A DNA stretch of 19,118 nucleotides. It comes from Campylobacterales bacterium (lineage in GTDB: Bacteria; Campylobacterota; Campylobacteria; Campylobacterales; QNZT01). The translations under genes were made by a program, and so were the position numbers. The notes beneath the pieces are model-generated. The model did not search any database. It was not told the DNA's origin and worked only from the letters and a program-made list of their open reading frames with translations. Positions 7,594 to 13,781 of the stretch are shown here, in pieces; position 1 is the first letter of the stretch; every line of letters starts with the position of its first letter. Location: contig JALUNR010000239.1 in NCBI GenBank assembly GCA_027055005.1, positions 1-19,118 on the forward strand, given 5' to 3'.

Positions 7594-7599
7594 TATAAT
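7594..7599 (+). promoter_or_regulatory. TATAAT box, possibly shared by divergent transcripts at htrA
   Basis: AACTATAATTTT contains a perfect TATAAT on the plus strand. The minus strand at the same place reads ATTATAGT, and its TATAGT lies about 30 bases before the htrA ATG. Either strand could initiate here: leftward into htrA, rightward into the 10-codon ORF. No clear -35 is seen. Confidence 0.45.
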
Positions 7600-7630
7600 T
7601 TTAAGAGTCTCAGTCAGAGAACTCTTAAAA
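7599..7630. repeat. Perfect inverted repeat in the htrA promoter region
   Basis: Arms TTTTAAGAGT (7599-7608) and ACTCTTAAAA (7621-7630) are exact reverse complements around a 12-base centre that itself pairs CTC with GAG. The T/A order at the ends is the reverse of an intrinsic terminator, so an operator or a 5' leader hairpin is more likely. It sits directly upstream of, or inside, the htrA promoter. Confidence 0.6.
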
Positions 7631-7634
7631 CTTT

Positions 7635-7679
7635 AAAGGAGGTAAGATGAATTTCTTCACAAGAAGAAGTATAGAGTAG
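7635..7679 (+). pseudogene. Near-consensus ribosome site with 10-codon ORF, possible remnant of a nitroreductase gene
   Basis: AAAGGAGGT (7635-7643) is followed four bases after GGAGG by an ATG (7647) opening MNFFTRRSIE and a TAG (7677-7679). A ribosome site this strong without a gene is unusual. The peptide resembles the conserved beginning of nitroreductase-family flavoproteins (…RRSIRKY…), which would fit a gene whose body has been deleted. Alternatively it is a real leader peptide or part of a small RNA. The resemblance is from memory and covers only about eight residues, so it is weak. Confidence 0.3.
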
Positions 7680-7752
7680 GGGGATTAATCATAAACAAAT
7701 AAAAGATTAACAACAATTAACAATAATTATTGGTTTAGTAAATAACTACTAG

Positions 7753-7776
7753 CATCGAACAGCATAGCTGTCGATG
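7753..7776. repeat. GC-richer hairpin in the htrA upstream spacer
   Basis: CATCG-A-ACAGC pairs with GCTGTCGATG around an ATA loop: ten base pairs with one bulged A, the most GC-rich structure in the spacer. Neither strand has a T tract after it, so it is not a standard terminator. It may be a stable RNA element or an operator. Confidence 0.5.
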
Positions 7777-7819
7777 AAGTAGAGTCATTGGTATATCAAT
7801 AAAAATTTATATTTTTATA

Positions 7820-7837
7820 AGAGTAAATTTTTACTCT
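7820..7837. terminator. Weak hairpin at the 3' end of the FTR/rhodanese gene
   Basis: AGAGTAAA (7820-7827) and TTTACTCT (7830-7837) are exact reverse complements spanning the TAA stop at 7831-7833. On the minus strand the stem is followed by TATAAAAAT, only a poor T tract, so termination here is a tentative reading. Confidence 0.35.
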
Positions 7838-8571
7838 CCGCTTTCACATTCTCCACTATAAGAGATGATACCTCTTGTGAAGTTTGAAACTTTACTATAA
7901 CCCATACTTTGCATGACTTGTTGACAGTAAGCACTTCTACTTCCAGTAAAACAATAAAGTATGATATTCTCATCTTTTTTATTTTTTATTTTGCTCAACG
8001 TATTATAAAAACTAGTTGTAGGGATAAGATAATCAGTTCCTTTTATTCTTTGCCCCATCCATTCCATCCACTCTCTTACATCAACTAATAAAAATTTAAC
8101 CATACCAAGTTCTCTAGCTTCTAGTAAAGCTTCTATTTCATCAGAGTCTAGGTCAGGGTGCGTTAAAAGTTCTTCGCACTCTTCTTTTGTCAATCCTCTT
8201 GAATGAGAATGAGATACTTCTTCAGCTTTGTTGTCTATTTCTTTTTGTTTTGCAAACTCAGGAGTACAAAAAATACCACAGTGGCAAATACCATTGTTTG
8301 GTATCTCTTCTTTTATTGCAGGTTTACAAGGACAGATTCTATCTTCTACACTTTTATATTTGCCTTCAACTTCTTCTACCATAAAGCATGGACAAAATCT
8401 TTTTTTATATATTATTTTATTTCTAGCTAATCCAAAAGTAACTGATTCGTTTATCTCAGTATCAGGATTATAAACCCATCCTTTTGATTCGCAAACTTTT
8501 TTAGTGAAATCTTTTGTTTTTTCAAGTTCTGCTAAAAATTCGTTTGAGTTGATATCTATTTTTTTTATCAT
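7831..8571 (-). CDS. Ferredoxin-thioredoxin reductase catalytic domain fused to a rhodanese domain
   Basis: The 246-residue protein has two domains. Residues 15-105 match the FTR catalytic (beta) subunit: KGWVYNPDTE, GLARNK and the cysteine triplets C60-P-C62, C80-P-C82 and C96-H-C98. These are the six cysteines that in plant and cyanobacterial FTR hold a 4Fe-4S cluster and the active disulfide. An extra C102 follows. The spacing between the second and third pair is longer than the classic eight residues. After a short charged linker with HSHSR (121-125), residues 128-240 form a rhodanese domain: LLVDVREWMEW, IKGTDYLIPTTSFY and active-site C207 in YCFTGSRS. A cytosolic role in thiol reduction or sulfane-sulfur transfer is inferred from the folds. 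No FTR variable subunit, ferredoxin or thioredoxin gene is adjacent. The ATG follows a GGAGAAG ribosome site, and the gene appears monocistronic. Confidence 0.87.
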   Translation of the reverse strand: MIKKIDINSNEFLAELEKTKDFTKKVCESKGWVYNPDTEINESVTFGLARNKIIYKKRFCPCFMVEEVEGKYKSVEDRICPCKPAIKEEIPNNGICHCGIFCTPEFAKQKEIDNKAEEVSHSHSRGLTKEECEELLTHPDLDSDEIEALLEARELGMVKFLLVDVREWMEWMGQRIKGTDYLIPTTSFYNTLSKIKNKKDENIILYCFTGSRSAYCQQVMQSMGYSKVSNFTRGIISYSGECESGE

Positions 8572-8599
8572 AGGTCTTCTCCAATTTTTTTGAAGAAGG

Positions 8600-8605
8600 A
8601 TAGTA
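8600..8605 (-). promoter_or_regulatory. Possible -10 box of the FTR/rhodanese gene
   Basis: The minus strand reads AAGATACTATCC, giving TACTAT about 28 bases before the ATG, downstream of the ccoG terminator hairpin. No convincing -35 is present. Confidence 0.35.
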
Positions 8606-8629
8606 TCTTAAGAAAATTAATATTTGATT

Positions 8630-8651
8630 AAAGAGGGGGAAAACCCTCTTT
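8630..8651 (-). terminator. Terminator hairpin after ccoG
   Basis: AAAGAGGG (8630-8637) and CCCTCTTT (8644-8651) form a perfect 8-bp stem with a 6-base loop two bases beyond the ccoG stop. On the minus strand the right arm ends in TTT followed by AATC, a short T tract. Confidence 0.7.
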
Positions 8652-8653
8652 GT

Positions 8654-10096
8654 TTATTTTTGTTTGTGTTTTTGAATAAGATCGTATCTAGGATATACGA
8701 AAGTTGTATGTCTTTGAACAACTACATTTTTCTTATCATCTACTGCATATGCTTTTATAGTGATAGGTATAGGAGTATCTTTTTTATAATCTTTTACTAA
8801 CACTTTAGTTGTATATAAAACAACAACTTTTTGAGCTTTTTTACCCCCCATAAGGCTAAAAGGTTTTCTAGGTCTTGATATTTTTATATCTGGATGACCC
8901 TCTACTTCAAAGTAGTATTTATGATCTTTTCTTTGAGTATTTTGGAATAAAAAGATATAAGCATTGTTTACTCTGTTTCCATTATCTTTTATTTTATAAA
9001 GCTGTGTAGTTCTGTTTATATTTAGTAGCATATTTTCTTTTTTACTACCCATAACTAAGATACCTATAAGTGCAGCAGTTAATGCAATACCATAAGCGAT
9101 AGTTCTAAATCTTAAAAATTTAGGCTTTCTATGTTCTTTTACGGCACTTAAACTTGTCCATGTAATAAGAGATGGTTTACCTAAAGCACCCATAACTTTT
9201 GTACAAGCATCAGCACATTCAAGACAATTGATACACTCTAACTGAGTTCCTCTTTTTATATCTATATGTGTAGGGCAAACTCTTACACAACTATCACAAT
9301 ATGTACATTCTGCATCGGGGTCTTCAGCTCTTAACTCTTTTAAGTTTTTTACTAATTTCCTTTCTTGATCATCACTATATATATGTCCACCTCTATCGGT
9401 ATCATATATAGTTTGGATAGTTTCTTCATCATACATAACAGATTGAACTCTAGCATATGGACAAACATATATACAAAAGTCCTCTTTTAGTCTCACAATA
9501 TCATAGATTAAAAATCCAGCTACTATTGCAATAGTAGTCATCATAATATGATGCTCAGTAGGGTGTTGAATATATTTGAAAAAATCTTCTGGTGGAACAA
9601 AAAACCACATAAAATCAACTGCTGCAAGTATTGCTAGTACAATCCAAATAAAAAACCCTATAGTTTTTTTTGCGGTTTGTCCTTCTGGTTCTTTTTGTTT
9701 ATTAGCTATATTTTTTCTGATACCAAGAAGCTTTGTTTGTATCAAATCTCTATATATAACTCTAAAGATAGTTTGAGGACAAAGCCATCCACACCAAACT
9801 CTACCACCCAAAGTAGTCATAAAAAATACACCTAAAAATCCAAAGATTAGTAAAAATGGCATAACATACAACTCTTGCATATCAAACTTTGTAAAGAAAA
9901 GATGAATTTGTTTATGATCAAAGTTTAGTAGAAAAAAGTGAGCGCCATGTATTGTTATAAATGGCAAACTTATAGCTACTATAGTTGCTAGCATAAATAC
10001 TACATATCTTTTATATCTATATGGTATCCATCCTTTTAAATACTCTTTCATTTTGCTCTTTTTAGAAGTTGAGCTACCCTCGATTTTCTCACTCAT
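8654..10096 (-). CDS. ccoG: CcoG/FixG/RdxA cytochrome c oxidase accessory protein, membrane copper reductase
   Basis: This 480-residue inner-membrane iron-sulfur protein is needed for assembly of the cbb3-type oxidase. In studied species CcoG reduces Cu(II) to Cu(I) for the oxidase's Cu-B site. Transmembrane helices are visible at about 30-53, 76-98, 146-168, 186-202 and 330-350. Two C-x3-C-P motifs, C102-C106 (WCGWLCPQ) and C208-C212 (FCIYVCPYARVQSV), match those tied to copper reduction. A double 4Fe-4S ferredoxin segment follows with C264/C267/C270/C274 and C288/C291/C294/C298. The last 120 residues form the Ig-like periplasmic domain of FixG. The ATG is preceded by AGGGGGT. The cbb3 subunit genes themselves (ccoNOQP) are not in the window. 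Its presence points to a microaerobic respiratory lifestyle. Confidence 0.95.
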   Translation of the reverse strand: MSEKIEGSSTSKKSKMKEYLKGWIPYRYKRYVVFMLATIVAISLPFITIHGAHFFLLNFDHKQIHLFFTKFDMQELYVMPFLLIFGFLGVFFMTTLGGRVWCGWLCPQTIFRVIYRDLIQTKLLGIRKNIANKQKEPEGQTAKKTIGFFIWIVLAILAAVDFMWFFVPPEDFFKYIQHPTEHHIMMTTIAIVAGFLIYDIVRLKEDFCIYVCPYARVQSVMYDEETIQTIYDTDRGGHIYSDDQERKLVKNLKELRAEDPDAECTYCDSCVRVCPTHIDIKRGTQLECINCLECADACTKVMGALGKPSLITWTSLSAVKEHRKPKFLRFRTIAYGIALTAALIGILVMGSKKENMLLNINRTTQLYKIKDNGNRVNNAYIFLFQNTQRKDHKYYFEVEGHPDIKISRPRKPFSLMGGKKAQKVVVLYTTKVLVKDYKKDTPIPITIKAYAVDDKKNVVVQRHTTFVYPRYDLIQKHKQK

Positions 10097-10125
10097 ATGA
10101 GACCCCCTATATGTTAGTTTTTTAT

Positions 10126-10131
10126 ATTGTA
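10126..10131 (-). promoter_or_regulatory. -10 box of ccoG promoter
   Basis: The minus strand shows TACAAT about 30 bases before the ccoG ATG, in A/T-rich sequence. The -35 position falls near the arm of the dyad at 10152-10181. Confidence 0.45.
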
Positions 10132-10151
10132 GTTAAATTAAGCTAAATAAA

Positions 10152-10181
10152 AAGTAACAAAAGTGTCATTTTCTGTTACTT
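10152..10181 (-). terminator. Hairpin after the PAS-GGDEF-EAL gene, adjoining the ccoG promoter
   Basis: AAGTAACA (10152-10159) and TGTTACTT (10174-10181) are exact reverse complements. Inner A and T stretches extend the stem by about three pairs beyond a bulge. On the minus strand the stem is followed by TTTATTT, so it fits an intrinsic terminator of the upstream gene. It lies where the ccoG -35 should be, so an operator role is also possible. Confidence 0.6.
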
Positions 10182-10215
10182 ATATTATAATATTTATTAT
10201 TATTATAAGTTTAGA

Positions 10216-12297
10216 TTATTTTAAAAGTTCTTTTAACTCTTCCTCAATCCCTAAATATTCACTATCTTTATAATTATGTGGAGTGATATATCTATCAGTT
10301 ATGAGGGAGTGTAACTTTTTGTAACTAATTGGCGTACTAAAATAATATCCTTGTATAAAATCACAACCTTTTTGAATTAAGTAGTCATTTTGCTCTTTTC
10401 TCTCTACTCCTTCAGCTACTACAACAAGTTCTAGGGAGTGAGCCATAGATATTATAGCATCAACAACTGGATTTTTATGTTTGTTTTCTATATTTGTTAC
10501 AAAACTTTTATCAATTTTTAATATGTCTATTGGAAGGCGGCTTATATAACTAAGTGATGAGTATCCTGTACCAAAATCATCAATAGATATTTTTATTCCT
10601 AATTCTCTAAACTCTTTTAAAAGTTTTGAAGATAGTTTAAGATTATCCATAAATAGGCTTTCTGTTAGTTCAAGATGTAAAAGTTTAGGGTTAAAATCAT
10701 ATTTATCTAACAAAGTTTTTACAGTATCTAGGAGATTACTTTGAAGTAGTTGAACAGCTGAAATATTAACTGATAGTGTTAAATCATTACATCCATCTTT
10801 ATGCAGTTGTTTGATATCTTTTATTGATTTTTCTAAAACTAGTTTACCTATATCTAGTATCAATCCACTATCTTCTGCTACTGGTATAAAATCAAGCGGA
10901 GGGATATTTTTTAGTTTTGGATGATCCCATCTTACTAATGCTTCGACACCTTTTAATTTATTTGTATTTGCATCGACTTGTGGTTGATATAGTATAAAAA
11001 ATTCATCATTTTTCAGTGCATCTTTTATATTTCTTTCTAATTCACTTTTTTTTGATATATCATCATACATACTAGCCATAAAAAACTTATAACTATTTCC
11101 TGCTTTATTTTTTGCTTTTTGTAAAGCAAACTCTGCACTACTAATAAGTTTATCAATAGTATTTGCATCAGATGGAAAGATTGTTGCTCCTATGCTTACT
11201 TCTATAGCTATCTTATTTTTTTCTATCTCAAAAGGTGTTTTGAAAAGTTCTAGTATTCTACCTATGATTTTGAGAGAGTATAAATCATTTGGTATATCAT
11301 CAAATATTATGCCAAATCTATCCCCATCAACTCTAGCAACAAGATCATAATCTCTTAATTTATTATTTAATCTTTTTGCTACAAGTTGTAAAATCTTATC
11401 TCCTGTTGTGATACCAAAAGTATGATTTATTGATTTAAAATTTTTTATATCTAAAAGAGTTAGAAGTAAATTTACATCTTTTGATTTTGCAACTTTGTTT
11501 ATAGATTTTTGTAATTCTTTTAAGAAAAGATTTTTATTTGGAAGATCTGTTAAGTTATCATATGAAGCTAGATAGTCTAGTTTTTGAGTGATAATACTCT
11601 CTTTTGTTTGATTTTGGCTAGTTACAAAAAGTCTTAAATCTCTATGAGAATGATTTAAGATATTATATTTCCAATAAACTATCTTTTTTGATTCGTCTTT
11701 GCAAATAATAGGATAGTTATCTCTTATGTTTATCTCTTTTTTCTTAAAGGTTGATTGGATTTGTAAAAGGATTTTTTCTTGATATGATTTTGGTATAAAA
11801 AGTTTCACAAAATTTCTATCTAATACTTCTTCTTTTTTATATCCTGTCAAAAATGTAGCTTCTTCATTGAACTCTTTTATATAAGCATTTTTATCAAGTG
11901 TTATAACTATGTCATGAGAAAGTTTATCATTTACTAAAGATGAAAGTTTTGAAGAGTTAGTTTGCTCTTTTTTAGAAAATATTAAAAATGTTATCTCATC
12001 ATCTGTATATCTGACAATAGTGTTAAAAAATTTAGTCGTATTATCTTTTAGTACAAATTCTATTTGATGAAAATCTAAATCTTTTTTTGCTTCAAAATCA
12101 TTTTGAAGTCCATCTTTACTATATGCTGGGATAATAGTTTCAAATATACTTTTTCCCTCTATCGAAGAGTTGAATCCAAAAATATTTTCACAACCTTTGC
12201 TCCACATAGTGATTTTATAGTTATAATTAATAGTAAAAATACCTATATTATCTTCATTTTTTTGTAATAAACCTTGACAAATATTATTGTTTTTCAT
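10216..12297 (-). CDS. PAS-PAS-GGDEF-EAL cyclic-di-GMP signalling protein, probable phosphodiesterase
   Basis: The roughly 693-residue protein has no membrane helix and should be cytosolic. Two PAS sensor domains occupy about 15-112 and 118-235 (MWSKGCENIFGFNSS; FNEEATFLTGYKKEEVLDRNF). A GGDEF domain follows at about 245-405 and an EAL domain at about 420-675. The GGDEF signature is degenerate (RVDGDRF), so cyclase activity is unlikely, although an RDYD that could act as the inhibitory RxxD site sits five residues upstream. The EAL domain keeps its metal and catalytic residues: GVEALVRW, NISAVQL, LELTES, IDDFGTGYSS, LKIDKSFV, VVAEGVE and QGYYFS. I therefore expect c-di-GMP hydrolysis under PAS control. 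I chose the ATG at 12297 because AGGA at 12305-12308 is seven bases away; the TTG one codon earlier is less well placed. It is monocistronic. Confidence 0.9.
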   Translation of the reverse strand: MKNNNICQGLLQKNEDNIGIFTINYNYKITMWSKGCENIFGFNSSIEGKSIFETIIPAYSKDGLQNDFEAKKDLDFHQIEFVLKDNTTKFFNTIVRYTDDEITFLIFSKKEQTNSSKLSSLVNDKLSHDIVITLDKNAYIKEFNEEATFLTGYKKEEVLDRNFVKLFIPKSYQEKILLQIQSTFKKKEINIRDNYPIICKDESKKIVYWKYNILNHSHRDLRLFVTSQNQTKESIITQKLDYLASYDNLTDLPNKNLFLKELQKSINKVAKSKDVNLLLTLLDIKNFKSINHTFGITTGDKILQLVAKRLNNKLRDYDLVARVDGDRFGIIFDDIPNDLYSLKIIGRILELFKTPFEIEKNKIAIEVSIGATIFPSDANTIDKLISSAEFALQKAKNKAGNSYKFFMASMYDDISKKSELERNIKDALKNDEFFILYQPQVDANTNKLKGVEALVRWDHPKLKNIPPLDFIPVAEDSGLILDIGKLVLEKSIKDIKQLHKDGCNDLTLSVNISAVQLLQSNLLDTVKTLLDKYDFNPKLLHLELTESLFMDNLKLSSKLLKEFRELGIKISIDDFGTGYSSLSYISRLPIDILKIDKSFVTNIENKHKNPVVDAIISMAHSLELVVVAEGVERKEQNDYLIQKGCDFIQGYYFSTPISYKKLHSLITDRYITPHNYKDSEYLGIEEELKELLK

Positions 12298-12413
12298 CAA
12301 ACCTTCCTAGCTAAATATATTTTTATATTCATATATCGACAGTTAGAAAAAAAGTTTTAGGTTATATTTAATATTTTAAAATTTCTTTAAAAAAAGTAGT
12401 GAAGTTAATCGAC

Positions 12414-12440
12414 TTGTTGCGATAAAATATATCGCAACAA
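12414..12440 (-). terminator. Strong 11-bp hairpin after purM
   Basis: TTGTTGCGATA (12414-12424) and TATCGCAACAA (12430-12440) pair perfectly around a 5-base loop, starting two bases after the purM stop. No T tract follows directly on the minus strand (next bases GTCGATTAAC); a run of seven T occurs about 20 bases further. It may be a 3'-end stabiliser or an atypical terminator. Confidence 0.5.
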
Positions 12441-12442
12441 TA

Positions 12443-13438
12443 TTAGTTGATAATAGCCTTTTGACTACCTTTTATAACTTTACCTATCAAGTATCCATCA
12501 GAGTTTTCTAAAACTGTATCAAGATTTTCAGGTCGTACTACAAGTATCATACCAACTCCCATGTTAAAAGTTCTGTACATTTCATCTTCTTCTACATGCT
12601 CACTCATAAAGTCAAATATAGGAAGAGTTTTTATAGAACTTTTTTGTATATTGGCATCTAAGTGTGAAGGAAGTACACGAGGTAGGTTTTCTACTATTCC
12701 ACCACCTGTTATATGGGCAAGAGCTACTATATTTTCTTTTAGTTTTTTGAAAGTTTTTACATATATGTTAGTTGGAATTAAAAGTGTATTTTTTAGAGGT
12801 TTTCCATCAAAGTCATCATCTAAGCTCATACCAAGTTTATCAAAAAAGATTTTTCTCACCAATGAGTAACCATTTGAGTGAACTCCAGAACTTGGAAGTG
12901 CTACTAAAAGATCTCCCTCTTTTACTAAACTAACTCTATCCATCTCATTTTTTTCAGCAACTCCAACAGCAAATCCTGCTAAATCAAAGTCATCTTCACT
13001 ATACATCCCTGGCATTTCTGCAGTTTCTCCACCTATAAGTGCACATTCACTTATCTTACAACCCTCAGCTATACCTTTTACAACCTGGGTTGCTACTTCA
13101 GTTGTCAATTTTCCTGTTGCATAGTAGTCTAGGAAGAAGCTTGGAGTTCCAAAGTTGCAGATGAGGTCATTTACACACATAGCAACTAAATCTATACCAA
13201 CTGTATCGTACTTTTTAGCATCTATTGCTAGTTTTAACTTTGTACCAACTCCATCAGTAGCAGCTAACATAACTGGCTCTTTATATCCAGTTGGAAGCTC
13301 ATAAGCTCCTGCAAATGAACCTATCCCACCTATTACATTTTTGTCAATTGTTGATTTTACAAATGGCTTAATATTTTCTATAAAACTGTTTCCTGCATCT
13401 ATGTCAACGCCTGCATCTTTATAACTTAATTTACTCAT
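12443..13438 (-). CDS. purM: Phosphoribosylformylglycinamidine cyclo-ligase (AIR synthetase)
   Basis: The 331-residue enzyme closes the imidazole ring in purine synthesis, converting FGAM and ATP to aminoimidazole ribonucleotide in the cytosol. Family hallmarks run in order: YKDAGVDIDAGN at the N-terminus, GGIGSFAG, the ATP-binding ATDGVGTKLKLA, MCVNDLICNFGTPSFFLDY, GGETAEMPGMY, LPSSGVHSNGYSLVRKI and HITGGGIVENLPRVLP. Length is standard and nothing is missing. The start lies one base after the stop of the DUF2892 gene, so it is probably co-transcribed and its translation may be coupled to it. No other pur genes are nearby. Confidence 0.96.
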   Translation of the reverse strand: MSKLSYKDAGVDIDAGNSFIENIKPFVKSTIDKNVIGGIGSFAGAYELPTGYKEPVMLAATDGVGTKLKLAIDAKKYDTVGIDLVAMCVNDLICNFGTPSFFLDYYATGKLTTEVATQVVKGIAEGCKISECALIGGETAEMPGMYSEDDFDLAGFAVGVAEKNEMDRVSLVKEGDLLVALPSSGVHSNGYSLVRKIFFDKLGMSLDDDFDGKPLKNTLLIPTNIYVKTFKKLKENIVALAHITGGGIVENLPRVLPSHLDANIQKSSIKTLPIFDFMSEHVEEDEMYRTFNMGVGMILVVRPENLDTVLENSDGYLIGKVIKGSQKAIIN

Positions 13439-13439
13439 A

Positions 13440-13679
13440 TTATTTATCCCACTTACATGGTGGAAGTATTTTTTTAAAAAACCAAGTTGATGGACAAAAG
13501 TTTGTTACTGCCCAAAGTATCATCATAACTATTACAAAAGTTTGTAATCCTGTTGCAATCATAAAGTTTGTACTCTCTTTTACTCCATTTTGAAAATCAA
13601 TCGCTGATTCGGCAAAAAAGTATAGAATTATCCCAAGCATTATAGCAGTTAAAAGTCTTTGCATTCTTGAAGCACACAT
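13440..13679 (-). CDS. DUF2892 (YgaP-type transmembrane domain) small membrane protein
   Basis: The 79-residue protein has two hydrophobic segments, about 8-24 (LLTAIMLGIILYFFAES) and 38-60 (NFMIATGLQTFVIVMMILWAVTN). A short C-terminal tail follows with two cysteines, C62 in NFCPSTWFFKKI and C76 in LPPC. This is the layout of DUF2892 proteins, best known as the membrane part of the E. coli rhodanese YgaP, but here it stands alone without a rhodanese domain. The start is an ATG with an AAGGAGA ribosome site. It is the first gene before purM, separated by one base. Its function is unknown; the purM linkage may be coincidental operon sharing. Confidence 0.8.
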   Translation of the reverse strand: MCASRMQRLLTAIMLGIILYFFAESAIDFQNGVKESTNFMIATGLQTFVIVMMILWAVTNFCPSTWFFKKILPPCKWDK

Positions 13680-13707
13680 TGTAAGTTCTCCTTTTTGTTT
13701 TGAACTG

Positions 13708-13713
13708 ATTTTA
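13708..13713 (-). promoter_or_regulatory. Extended -10 promoter of the DUF2892-purM operon
   Basis: The minus strand reads TTGCTAAAAT: a TGn extension followed by TAAAAT, 29 bases before the DUF2892 ATG. Confidence 0.5.
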
Positions 13714-13741
13714 GCAAGTTTTATTTAAAAGATAATTTTAC

Positions 13742-13747
13742 TATACT
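13742..13747 (+). promoter_or_regulatory. -10 box of the proS operon promoter
   Basis: TATACT lies 34 bases before the TTG start of proS, inside an A/T-rich tract divergent from the DUF2892-purM promoter. Confidence 0.45.
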
Positions 13748-13781
13748 ATATACAAATGATTTAAGATTTAAGGATTAAAAA

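Larger units (their letters stand above)
7565..7830. other. Structured intergenic spacer upstream of htrA
   Basis: These 266 bases lie between the FTR/rhodanese gene and htrA and hold no recognisable full gene. They contain several dyads: 7599-7630, 7653-7668, 7753-7776, an imperfect palindrome ATTGGTATATCAAT at 7787-7800, and the A/T dyad ATAAAAAT/ATTTTTAT just after it. There is also a TATAAT box, a near-consensus ribosome site followed by a 10-codon ORF, and a tract with repeated TTAACAA-like words (7708-7725). No tRNA fold, SRP RNA or tmRNA hallmark was found. It may be a regulatory region, the seat of a small RNA, or the scar of a lost gene. Confidence 0.55.

Noticed and set aside
7705..7730. 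Repeated TTAACAA-like words as a CRISPR or tandem-repeat array
   Set aside because: The words are only about 7 bases, imperfect and two or three in number; simple A/T-rich composition explains them.
7733..7738. CTAAAC on the minus strand upstream of htrA as a CprR-binding site
   Set aside because: I recall a short degenerate CprR consensus of this kind, but a six-base word is expected often by chance in such A/T-rich DNA and it is about 170 bases from htrA.
7565..7830. tmRNA, SRP RNA or tRNA in the htrA upstream spacer
   Set aside because: No acceptor stem, T-loop, tag-peptide frame or SRP GGAAG/AGCA core is visible.
8187..8473. Three overlapping plus-strand frames inside the FTR/rhodanese gene
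   Set aside because: All lie antisense to a well-supported cysteine-motif protein and lack family content.
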